DNA of 64,000 nt from UBA1738 sp045655325 (GCA_045655325.1 JAZOOY010000006.1:1-64000); one strand, 5' to 3'. Shown: positions 35,523 through 43,371, counted from the stretch's first letter. Made by a program: numbers and translations. Notes: a model not told the origin generated them from the sequence alone.

Positions 35523-35537
35523 TTGGAAGGAAAAGTT

Positions 35538-36695
35538 ATGACTATTAAAGAGCTTGACAAAGCTTACGTGGCAAATACATACGCTCGTTTTGACACTGTA
35601 ATCACAAAAGGTAAGGGAAGTGTACTTTACGGCGAAAATGGCGAAGAATACATAGATTTCGGTAGCGGAATAGGAACAAATGCATTTGGTGCATCAGATG
35701 ATGTTTGGAAAGAAGCAGTAATTGACCAGCTTAATAAAATCCAGCATACATCAAACCTATACTACACCGAAAACGGCGCAATTTTAGCCGAGATGCTTTG
35801 CAACAGAACTGGGATAAAAAAGGTTTTCTTCTCAAATTCAGGTGCAGAATCAAACGAATGCGCCATTAAAGTTGCAAGAAAATACGGGACTGACCAAAAC
35901 CCTGACAAGAACGTTATTATTACCCTTGAAAATAGTTTTCACGGAAGAACAATAACAACTCTTGCGGCAACAGGACAGGATAAGTTCCATCATAACTTTA
36001 CACCGTTTACCGAAGGCTTTTGCTATGTAAAAGCAAATGACATAGATGCACTTGAAAATGCTATAAACGATAATGTTGTGGCGATTATGATTGAAACTGT
36101 GCAGGGTGAAGGCGGAGTTAATGTTTTAGACAAGGCTTTCCTTGATGCTATTGAGAAGATAACAACCGAAAAGGATATTCTTTTGATAATAGACGAAGTA
36201 CAGACAGGAAACGGACGCTGTGGCGAGCTTTATTCCTATATGGGACTTGGTTTGACACCTGACATCGTATCAACTGCAAAAGGTCTTGCAGGCGGACTCC
36301 CAATGGGTGCAACAATGCTGGGTAGCAAGGTGGAAAACACATTGTCATATGGCGACCACGGCTCAACATTCGGTGCAAATCCTGTTTGCGCAGCAGCTGC
36401 AATCAGTAACATAAAAAGACTTGATGATACTTTCCTTTCAGAAGTAAAGGAAAAGAGTCAATATCTGATAAGTGAACTAAAGAAAATAAAGGGTGTTAAG
36501 TCAGTAAGCGGTATGGGACTTATGCTTGGTATCGAAACCGAAAAGGCAGCAGGGGATATCGCAAAAGAAGCTCTTACCAAAGGACTTTTGGTACTAACCG
36601 CAAAAACAAAGGTAAGACTCCTGCCACCACTTAATATAACAAAAGACGAACTAGACCGCGGTCTTAAAATTCTAAAGGAGGTAATAGAGGGATGA
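35538..36695 (+). CDS. argD: Acetylornithine aminotransferase
   Basis: PLP-dependent class III aminotransferase converting N-acetylglutamate semialdehyde to N-acetylornithine, 385 residues. It has the cofactor region SNSGAESNECAIK, NSFHGRTITTLAATG, IDEVQTGNGRCG and the PLP lysine in AKGLAGGLPMGA. The ATG at 35538 follows GGAAGG; a TTG five codons earlier would overlap that site. Its stop overlaps the argF start (ATGA). Confidence 0.94.
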   Translation: MTIKELDKAYVANTYARFDTVITKGKGSVLYGENGEEYIDFGSGIGTNAFGASDDVWKEAVIDQLNKIQHTSNLYYTENGAILAEMLCNRTGIKKVFFSNSGAESNECAIKVARKYGTDQNPDKNVIITLENSFHGRTITTLAATGQDKFHHNFTPFTEGFCYVKANDIDALENAINDNVVAIMIETVQGEGGVNVLDKAFLDAIEKITTEKDILLIIDEVQTGNGRCGELYSYMGLGLTPDIVSTAKGLAGGLPMGATMLGSKVENTLSYGDHGSTFGANPVCAAAAISNIKRLDDTFLSEVKEKSQYLISELKKIKGVKSVSGMGLMLGIETEKAAGDIAKEALTKGLLVLTAKTKVRLLPPLNITKDELDRGLKILKEVIEG

Positions 36696-37597
36696 AACAT
36701 TTACTAAAACTATCAGACCTTACAACTGAAGAAATTATTGAAATTCTTAACTTGGCAGACCAGCTAAAATATGAAAAGAAAAACGGAATTGAGCATAAGC
36801 ATCTTGCAGGAAAATCACTTGGTATGATTTTTGAAAAGTCATCAACAAGAACTCGTGTTTCTTTTGAAGTTGGTATGTATGAACTTGGCGGAAACCCAAT
36901 GTTCTTAAGCTCAAATGACCTACAGATTGGCCGTGGTGAGCCTGTAGAAGATACTGCAAGAGTACTTTCAAGATTTGTTGACGGTATTATGATAAGAACA
37001 TTTGCTCAAAAGGAAGTTGAAGACCTTGCAAAATACGGAAGTATCCCAATCATTAACGGCTTAACAGACTATGCGCATCCTTGTCAGGTTTTAGCAGACC
37101 TTTTGACAATCCGTGAACATAAGGGTAAGCTTGCAGGATTAAAGCTTTGCTTTATCGGTGATGGAAACAACATGGCAAACTCACTAATCGTGGGTTGTAT
37201 TAAGTGCGGTATGAGCGTAGCTATTGCTTGCCCTAAAACAAACCAGCCTGATAGCGAAATTATGGCTTGGGCAAAGGAAAACGGTGATTTTGTTTGCACA
37301 GATGACATTGAAGCAGCAGTAACAGGAGCTGACGTTGTTTATACAGACGTTTGGGCATCAATGGGTCAGGAAGCAGAAGCAGAAGAGAGAAAGAAAATCT
37401 TTGCAGGATTCCAGGTAAATGAACAGTTTATGGCTCTTGCAAATGAAGGCGCAATGGTTCTTCACTGCTTACCAGCACATAGAGGCGAAGAAATTACTGC
37501 TGAAACCTTTGAAAAGCACGCAGACGAAATTTTTGACGAAGCAGAAAACAGACTTCACGCTCAGAAAGCTGTGCTTGTGCTTTTAATGAAAGACTAA
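36692..37597 (+). CDS. argF: Ornithine carbamoyltransferase
   Basis: Makes citrulline from ornithine and carbamoyl phosphate; 301 residues. The carbamoyl-phosphate loop EKSSTRTRVSFE lies at about residues 48-59, with HPCQVLADLLT in the middle and the ornithine motif HCLPAHRGEEI near the end. It closes the operon. argG and argH, needed to go from citrulline to arginine, are not in the window. A catabolic role is unlikely given the gene neighbours. Confidence 0.95.
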   Translation: MKHLLKLSDLTTEEIIEILNLADQLKYEKKNGIEHKHLAGKSLGMIFEKSSTRTRVSFEVGMYELGGNPMFLSSNDLQIGRGEPVEDTARVLSRFVDGIMIRTFAQKEVEDLAKYGSIPIINGLTDYAHPCQVLADLLTIREHKGKLAGLKLCFIGDGNNMANSLIVGCIKCGMSVAIACPKTNQPDSEIMAWAKENGDFVCTDDIEAAVTGADVVYTDVWASMGQEAEAEERKKIFAGFQVNEQFMALANEGAMVLHCLPAHRGEEITAETFEKHADEIFDEAENRLHAQKAVLVLLMKD

Positions 37598-37601
37598 CAA
37601 A

Positions 37602-37637
37602 AAAACTGCTTAAACGATTGTTTAAGCAGTTTTTTTA
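37602..37637 (+). terminator. Terminator of the arg operon
   Basis: AAAACTGCTTAAAC pairs with GTTTAAGCAGTTTT around a GATT loop (37616-37619), followed by more Ts. Confidence 0.88.
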
Positions 37638-37695
37638 ATGATTTCTTATCGTGAAAAAAATATTCAAAAATTTTTAAATTATTTTAAAAAAATGC

Positions 37696-37724
37696 TTGAC
37701 ATTCTATAAAGCATCTGTTATAAT
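37696..37724 (+). promoter_or_regulatory. sigma-A promoter of tRNA-Leu
   Basis: TTGACA at 37696-37701, 17-base spacer, TATAAT at 37719-37724: full consensus. Confidence 0.88.
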
Positions 37725-37758
37725 AATAAAGTGCTCTTGAGAGAGTGGCACGAAAAAC

Positions 37759-37842
37759 GCACCAGTGGCGGAATTGGCAGACGCGCTAGACTTAGGATCT
37801 AGTGTCCCCGACGTGAAGGTTCAAGTCCTTTCTGGTGCACCA
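37759..37842 (+). tRNA. tRNA-Leu (anticodon UAG)
   Basis: An 84-base class II tRNA. The acceptor GCACCAG pairs with CTGGTGC (37832-37838), with discriminator A and encoded CCA to 37842. The anticodon stem CTAGA/TCTAG encloses loop CTTAGGA with anticodon TAG. A variable arm and TTCAAGT T-loop follow. Confidence 0.95.
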
Positions 37843-37883
37843 AAAATACAAGTACTACAGGATTGTGGTACTTGTATTTTTTT
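37843..37883 (+). terminator. Terminator after tRNA-Leu
   Basis: AAATACAAGTAC starting near 37844 pairs with GTACTTGTATTT (37868-37879), followed by Ts; the loop is 12 bases. Confidence 0.8.
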
Positions 37884-37894
37884 GTTTAAAATTA

Positions 37895-37953
37895 AAAGGA
37901 CTTGACCCTAAAGCAGTCAAGACGCCAAAGGCTGCTGTGTCCTTTCTGGTGCA
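37895..37953 (+). repeat. tRNA-Leu-derived repeat fragments
   Basis: GTCCTTTCTGGTGCA at 37939-37953 is an exact 15-base copy of the tRNA-Leu 3' end (37825-37839). About 40 bases before it, AAAGGACTTGACCCTA (from 37895) is an inverted copy of the T-arm region with 14 of 16 matches. AAAGGAC and GTCCTTT can pair, enclosing CTTGAC/GTCAAG. It could be a decayed attachment site or tRNA duplication. No integrase gene remains nearby. Confidence 0.6.
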
Positions 37954-37989
37954 TTAAATCAGAAGGACGTGAAACTGAAATTGGGAGAA

Positions 37990-38967
37990 TTACTTTTTCT
38001 CGCAATTCTCCCAAAAATCAAGCACAGTTTTTTCATATTTATCCTTATCCACAAGATAACTTCGTCCATGGCCTGCACCGGGAACTATTAAAAGCTCCTT
38101 TTTGCATCTTGTGGCAAGATAGTTTTCATAAGTCATACTAACTGGCACAAACTTATCATGTGAGCCGTGAATCAATAAAATCGGCACATTTGTCTCTTTT
38201 AAGGCATCCTTGGTGGAATAATCTTTAGTACTCATATTTATCTTCTTTTTGCACATATTATCTGCAAGAAAACCCACCATTTTGTAAGATAGATGCAGAT
38301 TATTCTCGGTAACGTGTTTCCAGATGTCGTGAGCAGAAGTAAATCCCGAATCGGCAATAATTCCACGGACATTTTGCGGGAGATTAAGGCTTGATGTCAT
38401 AAGCACAGTAGAAGCCCCCATAGAGATGCCAGCAAGGTAAATCGGCAGGGAAGAGTCAATGTTGCTTGCCGCCCAATATGCCCAATCAAGGCAGTCATAT
38501 CGCTCAATCATACCAAAGCCAAGGTATTGCCCACCGCTTTCGTTATGGCCTCTCTGCTCAATATATAAGACGTGACAGCCGTTGTTATGCCAGAAGTCGG
38601 CAATCATGCCGAAATCGTTGTTCCAGGAAGAACGCCAACCGTGTACGGCGATGATAATTCGCTTGGCATTTTCAGAGCGTACAAGGTGCCCCACAAGTTT
38701 TTCTTTGTCACAACCTGTGATTTCCACTGTTTCATAGTTAGAATTTTTTAATTTCTGTCCCGCAAGTGCGATTTTTTTGCCGTTTGGGTCACTTGGCGTA
38801 ACACCGCTTATTCTGTAACGGGACTTGGCGCTTGCTTTTGGCATTTCGCGGTCAATTGCCACCTTGACCAATTTCTTTGTTAAGATGTATGAAGCAAGAG
38901 TAAAGACGGATGCGCCTATGGATAGTATTCCTGTGCTGATAAGTAAAGTTCTGGTAGATTTTCTCAA
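37990..38967 (-). CDS. Membrane-anchored alpha/beta hydrolase
   Basis: Serine hydrolase of the prolyl-oligopeptidase/BAAT-like group (similar in layout to Bacillus YqkD). An N-terminal hydrophobic segment (about residues 8-28) would anchor it, with the catalytic domain outside. HGWRSSWNND, the nucleophile elbow AGISMGAST, an Asp in DSGFTSAHD or LIHGSHDKFVP, and His in GAGHGRSY complete the triad. The start is uncertain: a TTG at 38979 directly abuts the GGAG site, so I use the in-frame TTG at 38967. No ATG is available. The substrate is unknown. Confidence 0.82.
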   Translation of the reverse strand: MRKSTRTLLISTGILSIGASVFTLASYILTKKLVKVAIDREMPKASAKSRYRISGVTPSDPNGKKIALAGQKLKNSNYETVEITGCDKEKLVGHLVRSENAKRIIIAVHGWRSSWNNDFGMIADFWHNNGCHVLYIEQRGHNESGGQYLGFGMIERYDCLDWAYWAASNIDSSLPIYLAGISMGASTVLMTSSLNLPQNVRGIIADSGFTSAHDIWKHVTENNLHLSYKMVGFLADNMCKKKINMSTKDYSTKDALKETNVPILLIHGSHDKFVPVSMTYENYLATRCKKELLIVPGAGHGRSYLVDKDKYEKTVLDFWENCEKK

Positions 38968-39026
38968 TATTATATACAACTCCTTTTAGGACTATTTTGT
39001 CTTTTTTAGAATTTTGTATTCATTGT

Positions 39027-39054
39027 ATAATATGTGAAAAACATTTCTTTGCAA
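39027..39054 (-). promoter_or_regulatory. Promoter of the alpha/beta hydrolase gene
   Basis: On the reverse strand, TTGCAA (39054-39049), 16-base spacer, TATTAT (39032-39027). It is followed by AAAGGAG before the gene. Confidence 0.6.
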
Positions 39055-39090
39055 AAAAATAACCTCAGGCAAGAGCCTGAGGCTTTTTTA
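39055..39090 (-). terminator. Terminator after rubredoxin
   Basis: CCTCAGGC (39063-39070) pairs with GCCTGAGG (39075-39082). On the reverse strand it is followed by a T-run, and it also has Ts on the forward side. Confidence 0.82.
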
Positions 39091-39091
39091 A

Positions 39092-39247
39092 TTACTCTTC
39101 TTCAAAAGCATCCTTTGATAGTCCGCATACAGGGCAGACCCAGTCGCCAGGAACATCTTCCCAAGCTGTGCCTGGTGCTACACCGTTATCAGGATCGCCT
39201 TTTTCAGGTTCGTAAATATATCCGCAAGGACAAACATAATTTTTCAT
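39092..39247 (-). CDS. Rubredoxin with a shortened first iron-binding loop
   Basis: A 51-residue electron carrier. The second knuckle VCPVCG (Cys38, Cys41) and the core GDPDNGVAPGTAWEDVPGDW are typical of rubredoxin. The first knuckle reads YVCPCGY, that is Cys6-x-Cys8, whereas the family normally has C-x2-C. All four cysteines are present. In anaerobes rubredoxin feeds electrons to rubrerythrins such as the one at 41061. GGAGG precedes the ATG. It is the last gene of the leftward iron/peroxide block. Confidence 0.9.
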   Translation of the reverse strand: MKNYVCPCGYIYEPEKGDPDNGVAPGTAWEDVPGDWVCPVCGLSKDAFEEE

Positions 39248-39292
39248 GGTAAAAACCTCCTTTTAATTTAATATGTCACTTTAAATGTAATT

Positions 39293-40177
39293 TTATCCGG
39301 CAAGGAAGAAGAAGTTTTGGTTAAAGTCAAACATACTGTATTCTGTTGAGAAATCAATAGATATCCATCCGCCTTCACCGTTTTCTTTTTCAAGGTAAAT
39401 CTTATTTTTACCGTCATCATAAAGCGGTTTTAAAAATTCACCGTTTTTAATTTTGAAATCTTCGTATTCGTAATCGCAGTGTGCCTTGATGTAGCCTTTA
39501 CTCCACATTTCCAGCTCATGACCGCTCAGATTTCCTGTAAATGCGTTCTCCATAAAATCAGGAAGAATGTCATATTGTTCAGGAATTACCTCTTCAAAAA
39601 CGCCATTTTCATTTCTTTGGAATGTTCTGTAAACACTCCACATACCGTAACTTGGTGTCTGCATTTCCAAAACTATTGTGTCGTTTTCAAGGATGTTGAA
39701 ATAATAGTTTACAGCATATCCAAGCCATAAATCGTCATTTATTCCGCCGTCATCGTTTAACTTGAACTGATATAACGGCAAGTCTTCTGCGTACTTTATA
39801 ATACGGATTCTCGGATCTTCGCTTGCTTCTTTGGTAATAATACCAAGGTCTAAAACGCCGTCAGTTGTATCAATATCGCAGACATAAACCGCATCTATCA
39901 TGCCGTCTAGCATAGGTAGAGTTGTTTTATAATCACCTATAGTAACATTCAGTTTGGCTTCCCAAGGAGTTTCTTCATCCCAAACCATATCCATAGATAT
40001 AATTTCATTTTCACCATCAGAATCAAGGTCCAGGTTGTGGGAATAAAAGGTCTTGCCGTTATCGGTAATGCTACCTGAGACATCTCTTACACGTGGAGGT
40101 GTATTTTCATTACTTGGGTTACATCCTGCCAAGGCAAGACACATTAAAAGGGGAAGTAGTGAAAAAAACTTTTTCAT
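39293..40177 (-). CDS. Hypothetical lipoprotein
   Basis: A 294-residue protein with a lipoprotein signal peptide (MKKFFSLLPLLMCLALAGC; lipidated Cys19) and then a Ser/Asn/Pro-rich linker. The mature part includes DLDSDGENEIISM and DIDTTDGVLDLGI, Asp-rich loops like those of FG-GAP/VCBS calcium-binding repeats. I do not recognise a family. It lies 21 bases before ferritin in the same direction, so it is cotranscribed with iron-storage genes, but nothing in it shows iron binding. AGGAGG precedes the ATG. Confidence 0.75.
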   Translation of the reverse strand: MKKFFSLLPLLMCLALAGCNPSNENTPPRVRDVSGSITDNGKTFYSHNLDLDSDGENEIISMDMVWDEETPWEAKLNVTIGDYKTTLPMLDGMIDAVYVCDIDTTDGVLDLGIITKEASEDPRIRIIKYAEDLPLYQFKLNDDGGINDDLWLGYAVNYYFNILENDTIVLEMQTPSYGMWSVYRTFQRNENGVFEEVIPEQYDILPDFMENAFTGNLSGHELEMWSKGYIKAHCDYEYEDFKIKNGEFLKPLYDDGKNKIYLEKENGEGGWISIDFSTEYSMFDFNQNFFFLAG

Positions 40178-40198
40178 AGAAAAACCTCCTTTTACTGA

Positions 40199-40708
40199 TT
40201 AAAGTACAAGGGATGGGGCTGAATAAATTCTTCCTGCGTATTCTGCGTCAAGAGAGTATAGGCCTTTTGCGTCAGAACCGAAAAGTTCCATCTTCTTAAT
40301 CATATCGTCAGCATTCTTTTCTTCTTCAAGCTGTTCTTTTACGAACCAATCCAAAAACTGCATTGTTCTGAAGTCTTTAACGTCATATGCCGCACCGTAA
40401 ATATCGTTAATAAGGCTTGTTACATACTTTTCGTGTTCAAGACCTGCCTTTAGTGGAGCCATAAGTGAATCAAGCTCCTTGTCAGGCTTATCTATAGCGC
40501 CAAGTGTAACCTTTTCGCCTGCCATCTGTAAATACTTTAAGAATAGCATAGCGTGGTCACGCTCTTCCTGTGCCTGTATCATATACCAGTTTGCAAAACC
40601 GTCAAGACCTTCAGCTTCATAGTAAATTGAGAAGTCAAGGTAAAGGTATGCAGAGTATAACTCTTTTGCAATCTGTTCGTTTAATAGTGTTGCTACTTTT
40701 TTATCCAT
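40199..40708 (-). CDS. Ferritin (non-haem)
   Basis: Stores iron as ferric mineral in a 24-subunit shell. The 169 residues form the four-helix bundle with ferroxidase residues in LNEQIAKELYSAYLYLD, in QAQEERDHAMLFLKYL (the ExxH pair), and in the last helices (FVKEQLEEEKN). It lacks the haem-binding Met of bacterioferritins as far as can be judged. It follows the BFD-like gene by 42 bases. GGAGGT precedes the ATG. Confidence 0.94.
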   Translation of the reverse strand: MDKKVATLLNEQIAKELYSAYLYLDFSIYYEAEGLDGFANWYMIQAQEERDHAMLFLKYLQMAGEKVTLGAIDKPDKELDSLMAPLKAGLEHEKYVTSLINDIYGAAYDVKDFRTMQFLDWFVKEQLEEEKNADDMIKKMELFGSDAKGLYSLDAEYAGRIYSAPSLVL

Positions 40709-40750
40709 AATAATACCTCCAATAAAAATTTACTAAATTTAATATCGTAA

Positions 40751-40957
40751 TTAAGCAGTTGCACCGCTCATAATTTCAGATATAATATCCAGAACTTTCT
40801 GGTGGCATCCGCCACAGCCTGTAGAACAGAGTGTCACTTCCTGAACACCTTTAAATGTATCAAGAACATCGTCAAACTTTGTCAGATTATCAAGGGCATT
40901 TGCGATATCGTTATAACTTACTTGCTTACAATTGCAAACCATATAATTCTCTTTCAT
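40751..40957 (-). CDS. BFD-like [2Fe-2S] ferredoxin
   Basis: A 68-residue protein of the bacterioferritin-associated ferredoxin type. The CxC at Cys8/Cys10 and the CxxC at Cys48/Cys51 (TGCGGCHQKV) give the four ligands of a [2Fe-2S] cluster; Cys44 is extra. Bfd reduces the stored ferric core of bacterioferritin to release iron. Here the neighbour is a plain ferritin, so a similar role with that partner is inferred. AAGGAG precedes the ATG. Confidence 0.9.
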   Translation of the reverse strand: MKENYMVCNCKQVSYNDIANALDNLTKFDDVLDTFKGVQEVTLCSTGCGGCHQKVLDIISEIMSGATA

Positions 40958-41017
40958 AACAATCTCCTTATAAATTTATATAAAGCATATAAAATTGTTT
41001 TTCTCGTATTAGTAAAG

Positions 41018-41050
41018 AAAAGCAAGCAAGATTAAATCTCACTTGCTTTC
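41018..41050 (-). terminator. Probable terminator after reverse rubrerythrin
   Basis: CTTGCTT (41042-41048) pairs with AAGCAAG (41024-41030). Read on the reverse strand it is followed by the moderately T-rich CTTTTCTTTAC. It would separate the regulator/rubrerythrin transcript from the BFD/ferritin transcript, at least partly. Confidence 0.55.
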
Positions 41051-41060
41051 GATTTTATTC

Positions 41061-41648
41061 TTATTTGAAGTATCTCTTTAAAAGTCCTTCTAAGCCCTTA
41101 CCGTGGCGAGCTTCGTCTCTTGCCATTTCGTGAACTGTGTCATGGATAGCGTCAAGACCGTACTTCTTAGCTGTTACTGCAAGGTCAAATTTACCCTTTG
41201 TTGCACCATATTCGCAGTCAACTCTCCACTTTAGGTTATCCTTTGTTGTAGCCTTCATATTTGGCTCTAAATCTTCGCCCAAAAGTTCTGCAAACTTAGC
41301 AGCGTGTTCAGCTTCTTCGTAAGCTGCCTTTTCCCAGTAAAGACCTACTTCAGGGTAGCCTTCGCGGTGAGCGATTCTTGCCATGCAAAGGTACATTCCA
41401 ACTTCAGCACATTCTCCGTTGAAGTTAGCCATTAACTGATCGAAGATATACTTCTTATCTTCTTCAGGGATATCGTCATTGTTCTTAACAGTTTTAGCGT
41501 AAACGCCGTATTCGTGCTGGGCAGCAAGAGCAGCGCCTTCTTCCATTACAGTGAACTTTGAACCAGGAACACCGCATAGTGGGCACTTTTCAGGAGCCGC
41601 ATCACCTTCGTGTACATAACCGCAAACAGGACAAACAAATTTTTTCAT
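41061..41648 (-). CDS. Reverse rubrerythrin (peroxide reductase)
   Basis: A 195-residue peroxide-scavenging protein of obligate anaerobes. The rubredoxin-like iron domain is at the N-terminus (KKFVCPVCGYVHEG and EKCPLCG; Cys6, 9, 22, 25), and the di-iron four-helix domain follows with ECAEVGMY, EEAEHAAKF, CEYGATKG and ARDEARHGKG. This reversed order identifies revRbr. The ATG at 41648 has GGAGG eight bases upstream; the longer frame starts inside that site. It lies just downstream of the Fur-family gene and is probably controlled by it. Confidence 0.93.
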   Translation of the reverse strand: MKKFVCPVCGYVHEGDAAPEKCPLCGVPGSKFTVMEEGAALAAQHEYGVYAKTVKNNDDIPEEDKKYIFDQLMANFNGECAEVGMYLCMARIAHREGYPEVGLYWEKAAYEEAEHAAKFAELLGEDLEPNMKATTKDNLKWRVDCEYGATKGKFDLAVTAKKYGLDAIHDTVHEMARDEARHGKGLEGLLKRYFK

Positions 41649-41677
41649 AATAAATACCTCCAAATTTTTTTAAAATT

Positions 41678-42085
41678 TTAATTTTTAGTTTTTTGAGCTT
41701 CCGCATTTTTGCATTTCTGACAGATACCAAATAGAATCAAGGAATATGATTCAGGGTAGAAGTCATCTTTTGCAAAGTTTCCGAGCTGATCTTGCCTTAT
41801 GGCAACGGTGTCACCGATTGCTCCGCATACCTTACAGAACGTATGGTCGTGGGGGACAAAGATGTTAGCATCGTAATGGTCAAGCCCGTCACCTACATCA
41901 ATCTTAAAGATTTCCTTATTGTCAAGCAGGATTTTCAAATTACGGTAAACCGTTGCAATTCCCATTTCGGGAAAGTCCTCCTTAACTTTTTCAAAAATCC
42001 AGTCAGCTGATGGGTGAGTAGTTGTATTCCTCAAAGCGTCCAGTATTGCTTCGCGCTTCTTGGAAGTGTTTAATTTTTTATCCAT
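41678..42085 (-). CDS. Fur family regulator, PerR-like
   Basis: A metal-dependent repressor, 135 residues: N-terminal winged helix (IATVYRNLKIL) and a C-terminal dimer domain with a structural zinc site of Cys84/Cys87 and Cys122/Cys125. His24, Asp72, His79 and His81 line up with the PerR regulatory metal site (His37, Asp85, His91, His93 in Bacillus), with Asp where Fur has Glu. A peroxide sensor is therefore likely, which fits the rubrerythrin gene next door. The promoter carries a Fur-like box, suggesting autoregulation. Confidence 0.88.
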   Translation of the reverse strand: MDKKLNTSKKREAILDALRNTTTHPSADWIFEKVKEDFPEMGIATVYRNLKILLDNKEIFKIDVGDGLDHYDANIFVPHDHTFCKVCGAIGDTVAIRQDQLGNFAKDDFYPESYSLILFGICQKCKNAEAQKTKN

Positions 42086-42110
42086 CAGAAACTCTCCTTT
42101 TGATTAATAA

Positions 42111-42125
42111 TGAGAATCATTATCA
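42111..42125. promoter_or_regulatory. Fur/PerR box over the regulator promoter
   Basis: TGAGAATCATTATCA is a 7-1-7 inverted repeat with one mismatch. The 19 bases AATAATGAGAATCATTATC (42107-42125) match the classical E. coli Fur consensus at 17 positions by my count. It sits over the predicted transcription start of the Fur-family gene. Confidence 0.8.
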
Positions 42126-42130
42126 ATTTC

Positions 42131-42158
42131 ATTATAACACAATTTTTCTGCTTGTCAA
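42131..42158 (-). promoter_or_regulatory. Promoter of the PerR-like regulator and rubrerythrin
   Basis: On the reverse strand, TTGACA (42158-42153), 16-base spacer, TATAAT (42136-42131): consensus hexamers. The Fur-like box follows within a few bases. Confidence 0.82.
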
Positions 42159-42195
42159 TACTTTTTTTGAAAAAATTTGGAAAAATTTTCTAAGG

Positions 42196-42231
42196 CGTAA
42201 AAAAGCGATACTGCAACATATGCAGTATCGC
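42196..42231 (-). terminator. Terminator after tmcAL
   Basis: GCGATACTGCA (42205-42215) pairs with TGCAGTATCGC (42221-42231). Read leftward it is followed by a run of T. Confidence 0.85.
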
Positions 42232-42237
42232 AAAATT

Positions 42238-43371
42238 TTATTCCATTATAATAGGTGAAGTAGTAAAGTCACGTCCCATTGGCACAGGTGAGTCTGCGCA
42301 GAGTGCTGCAAGGTCTGTTGCCAGAATATCAGGGAGAATAGATTCATCCTTAAAATCTGCCACCTTATTAACGATAGGGAAGCTTGACTTTTCTCGCATC
42401 TTGGAAAGTAATTCCTTTCCTTTATTATTCATACCCAAAACACGGATATAATCAGGATTTTTCGTGTCTTCTGTAAGACCAAGAAGAACCTTTGCCACAA
42501 TTCTGCGAAGTCGGGTATGGGCATAGCGCTTTGTTTTAACCGCATCCACAATTTCTGCTATGCTATCTCTGTCAATCTCATTCAAAAAGCGATTGGCAAG
42601 CCCAGGCTCCATATCAGGAATGCCATCAAATGCTTTTTCGCCTTCTGTACGTAACTTATACTTAAAAGCACTTGTAAGGCGGTTAACGTCATAGGTTACC
42701 GATGCCAAAAGGTCGTAAGGAGTAAATGTTGAAACATCTTCTCCGCTTCTTATTTTCTCACGGAGAAGAGTAGCAGAGGCAAAGCCGTCAATAACTTCTT
42801 CATCGTGATAACCTGCGCCTTTACGCTTTAGAGTGATTGGTTTGATAGAGCTATTTGATTTAAGGATTGCCTTTATATATTCAATTGCAAGGATATTATT
42901 CGGCTGTGATAAAAGCTCTGTATCCAAAACGCCTTCATAAGCAATGGCACGTGCTTTTGCATAGGGAAGACCCTCATTCATTAGTGCCTTGATTTTCTGT
43001 GAAACTTCAGGAGACTCGGAAAGAAGTGCCCTGGCACAGGAAGTAATCTCCGCAATATCGCCTGATTCACTTCCAAAGCATAGTGCGTCAATAACACCTG
43101 TTGCATCCAGAATCCTTATGCCACCTTCAGCAAAGCCTTCAGCAGAAGAAAGAGCGTACTTAACAGGTAGCTCAATTACAAGGTCAGCACCATTTTCAAG
43201 GGCAGAGCGTGCTCTTGACCACTTATCGTAAATGGCAACACCGCCACGCTGAACAAAGCTACCGCTCATAATACAAACGACAGCATCAAATTCTTTCTTT
43301 ATATGTTCAATATGATATTTGTGTCCTGTGTGAAAGGGATTGTATTCACAAATAATGCCTGCAGTCTTCAA
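42238..43371 (-). CDS. tmcAL: tRNA(Met) cytidine acetate ligase
   Basis: TmcAL (YlbM) acetylates C34 of elongator tRNA-Met using acetate and ATP. The N-terminal nucleotidyltransferase fold has IICEYNPFHTGHKYHI with the HxGH motif, then MSGSFVQRGG and ADLVIELPV. I choose the TTG at 43371 because AAAGGAG lies at the right distance upstream, giving 377 residues. An ATG 11 codons earlier has no such site. It is a single gene facing away from nifS. Confidence 0.88.
   Translation of the reverse strand: MKTAGIICEYNPFHTGHKYHIEHIKKEFDAVVCIMSGSFVQRGGVAIYDKWSRARSALENGADLVIELPVKYALSSAEGFAEGGIRILDATGVIDALCFGSESGDIAEITSCARALLSESPEVSQKIKALMNEGLPYAKARAIAYEGVLDTELLSQPNNILAIEYIKAILKSNSSIKPITLKRKGAGYHDEEVIDGFASATLLREKIRSGEDVSTFTPYDLLASVTYDVNRLTSAFKYKLRTEGEKAFDGIPDMEPGLANRFLNEIDRDSIAEIVDAVKTKRYAHTRLRRIVAKVLLGLTEDTKNPDYIRVLGMNNKGKELLSKMREKSSFPIVNKVADFKDESILPDILATDLAALCADSPVPMGRDFTTSPIIME

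Noticed and set aside
37843..37989. Second tRNA gene after tRNA-Leu
   Set aside because: Only the 3' 15 bases and an inverted T-arm piece are present; no acceptor 5' half or anticodon arm exists.
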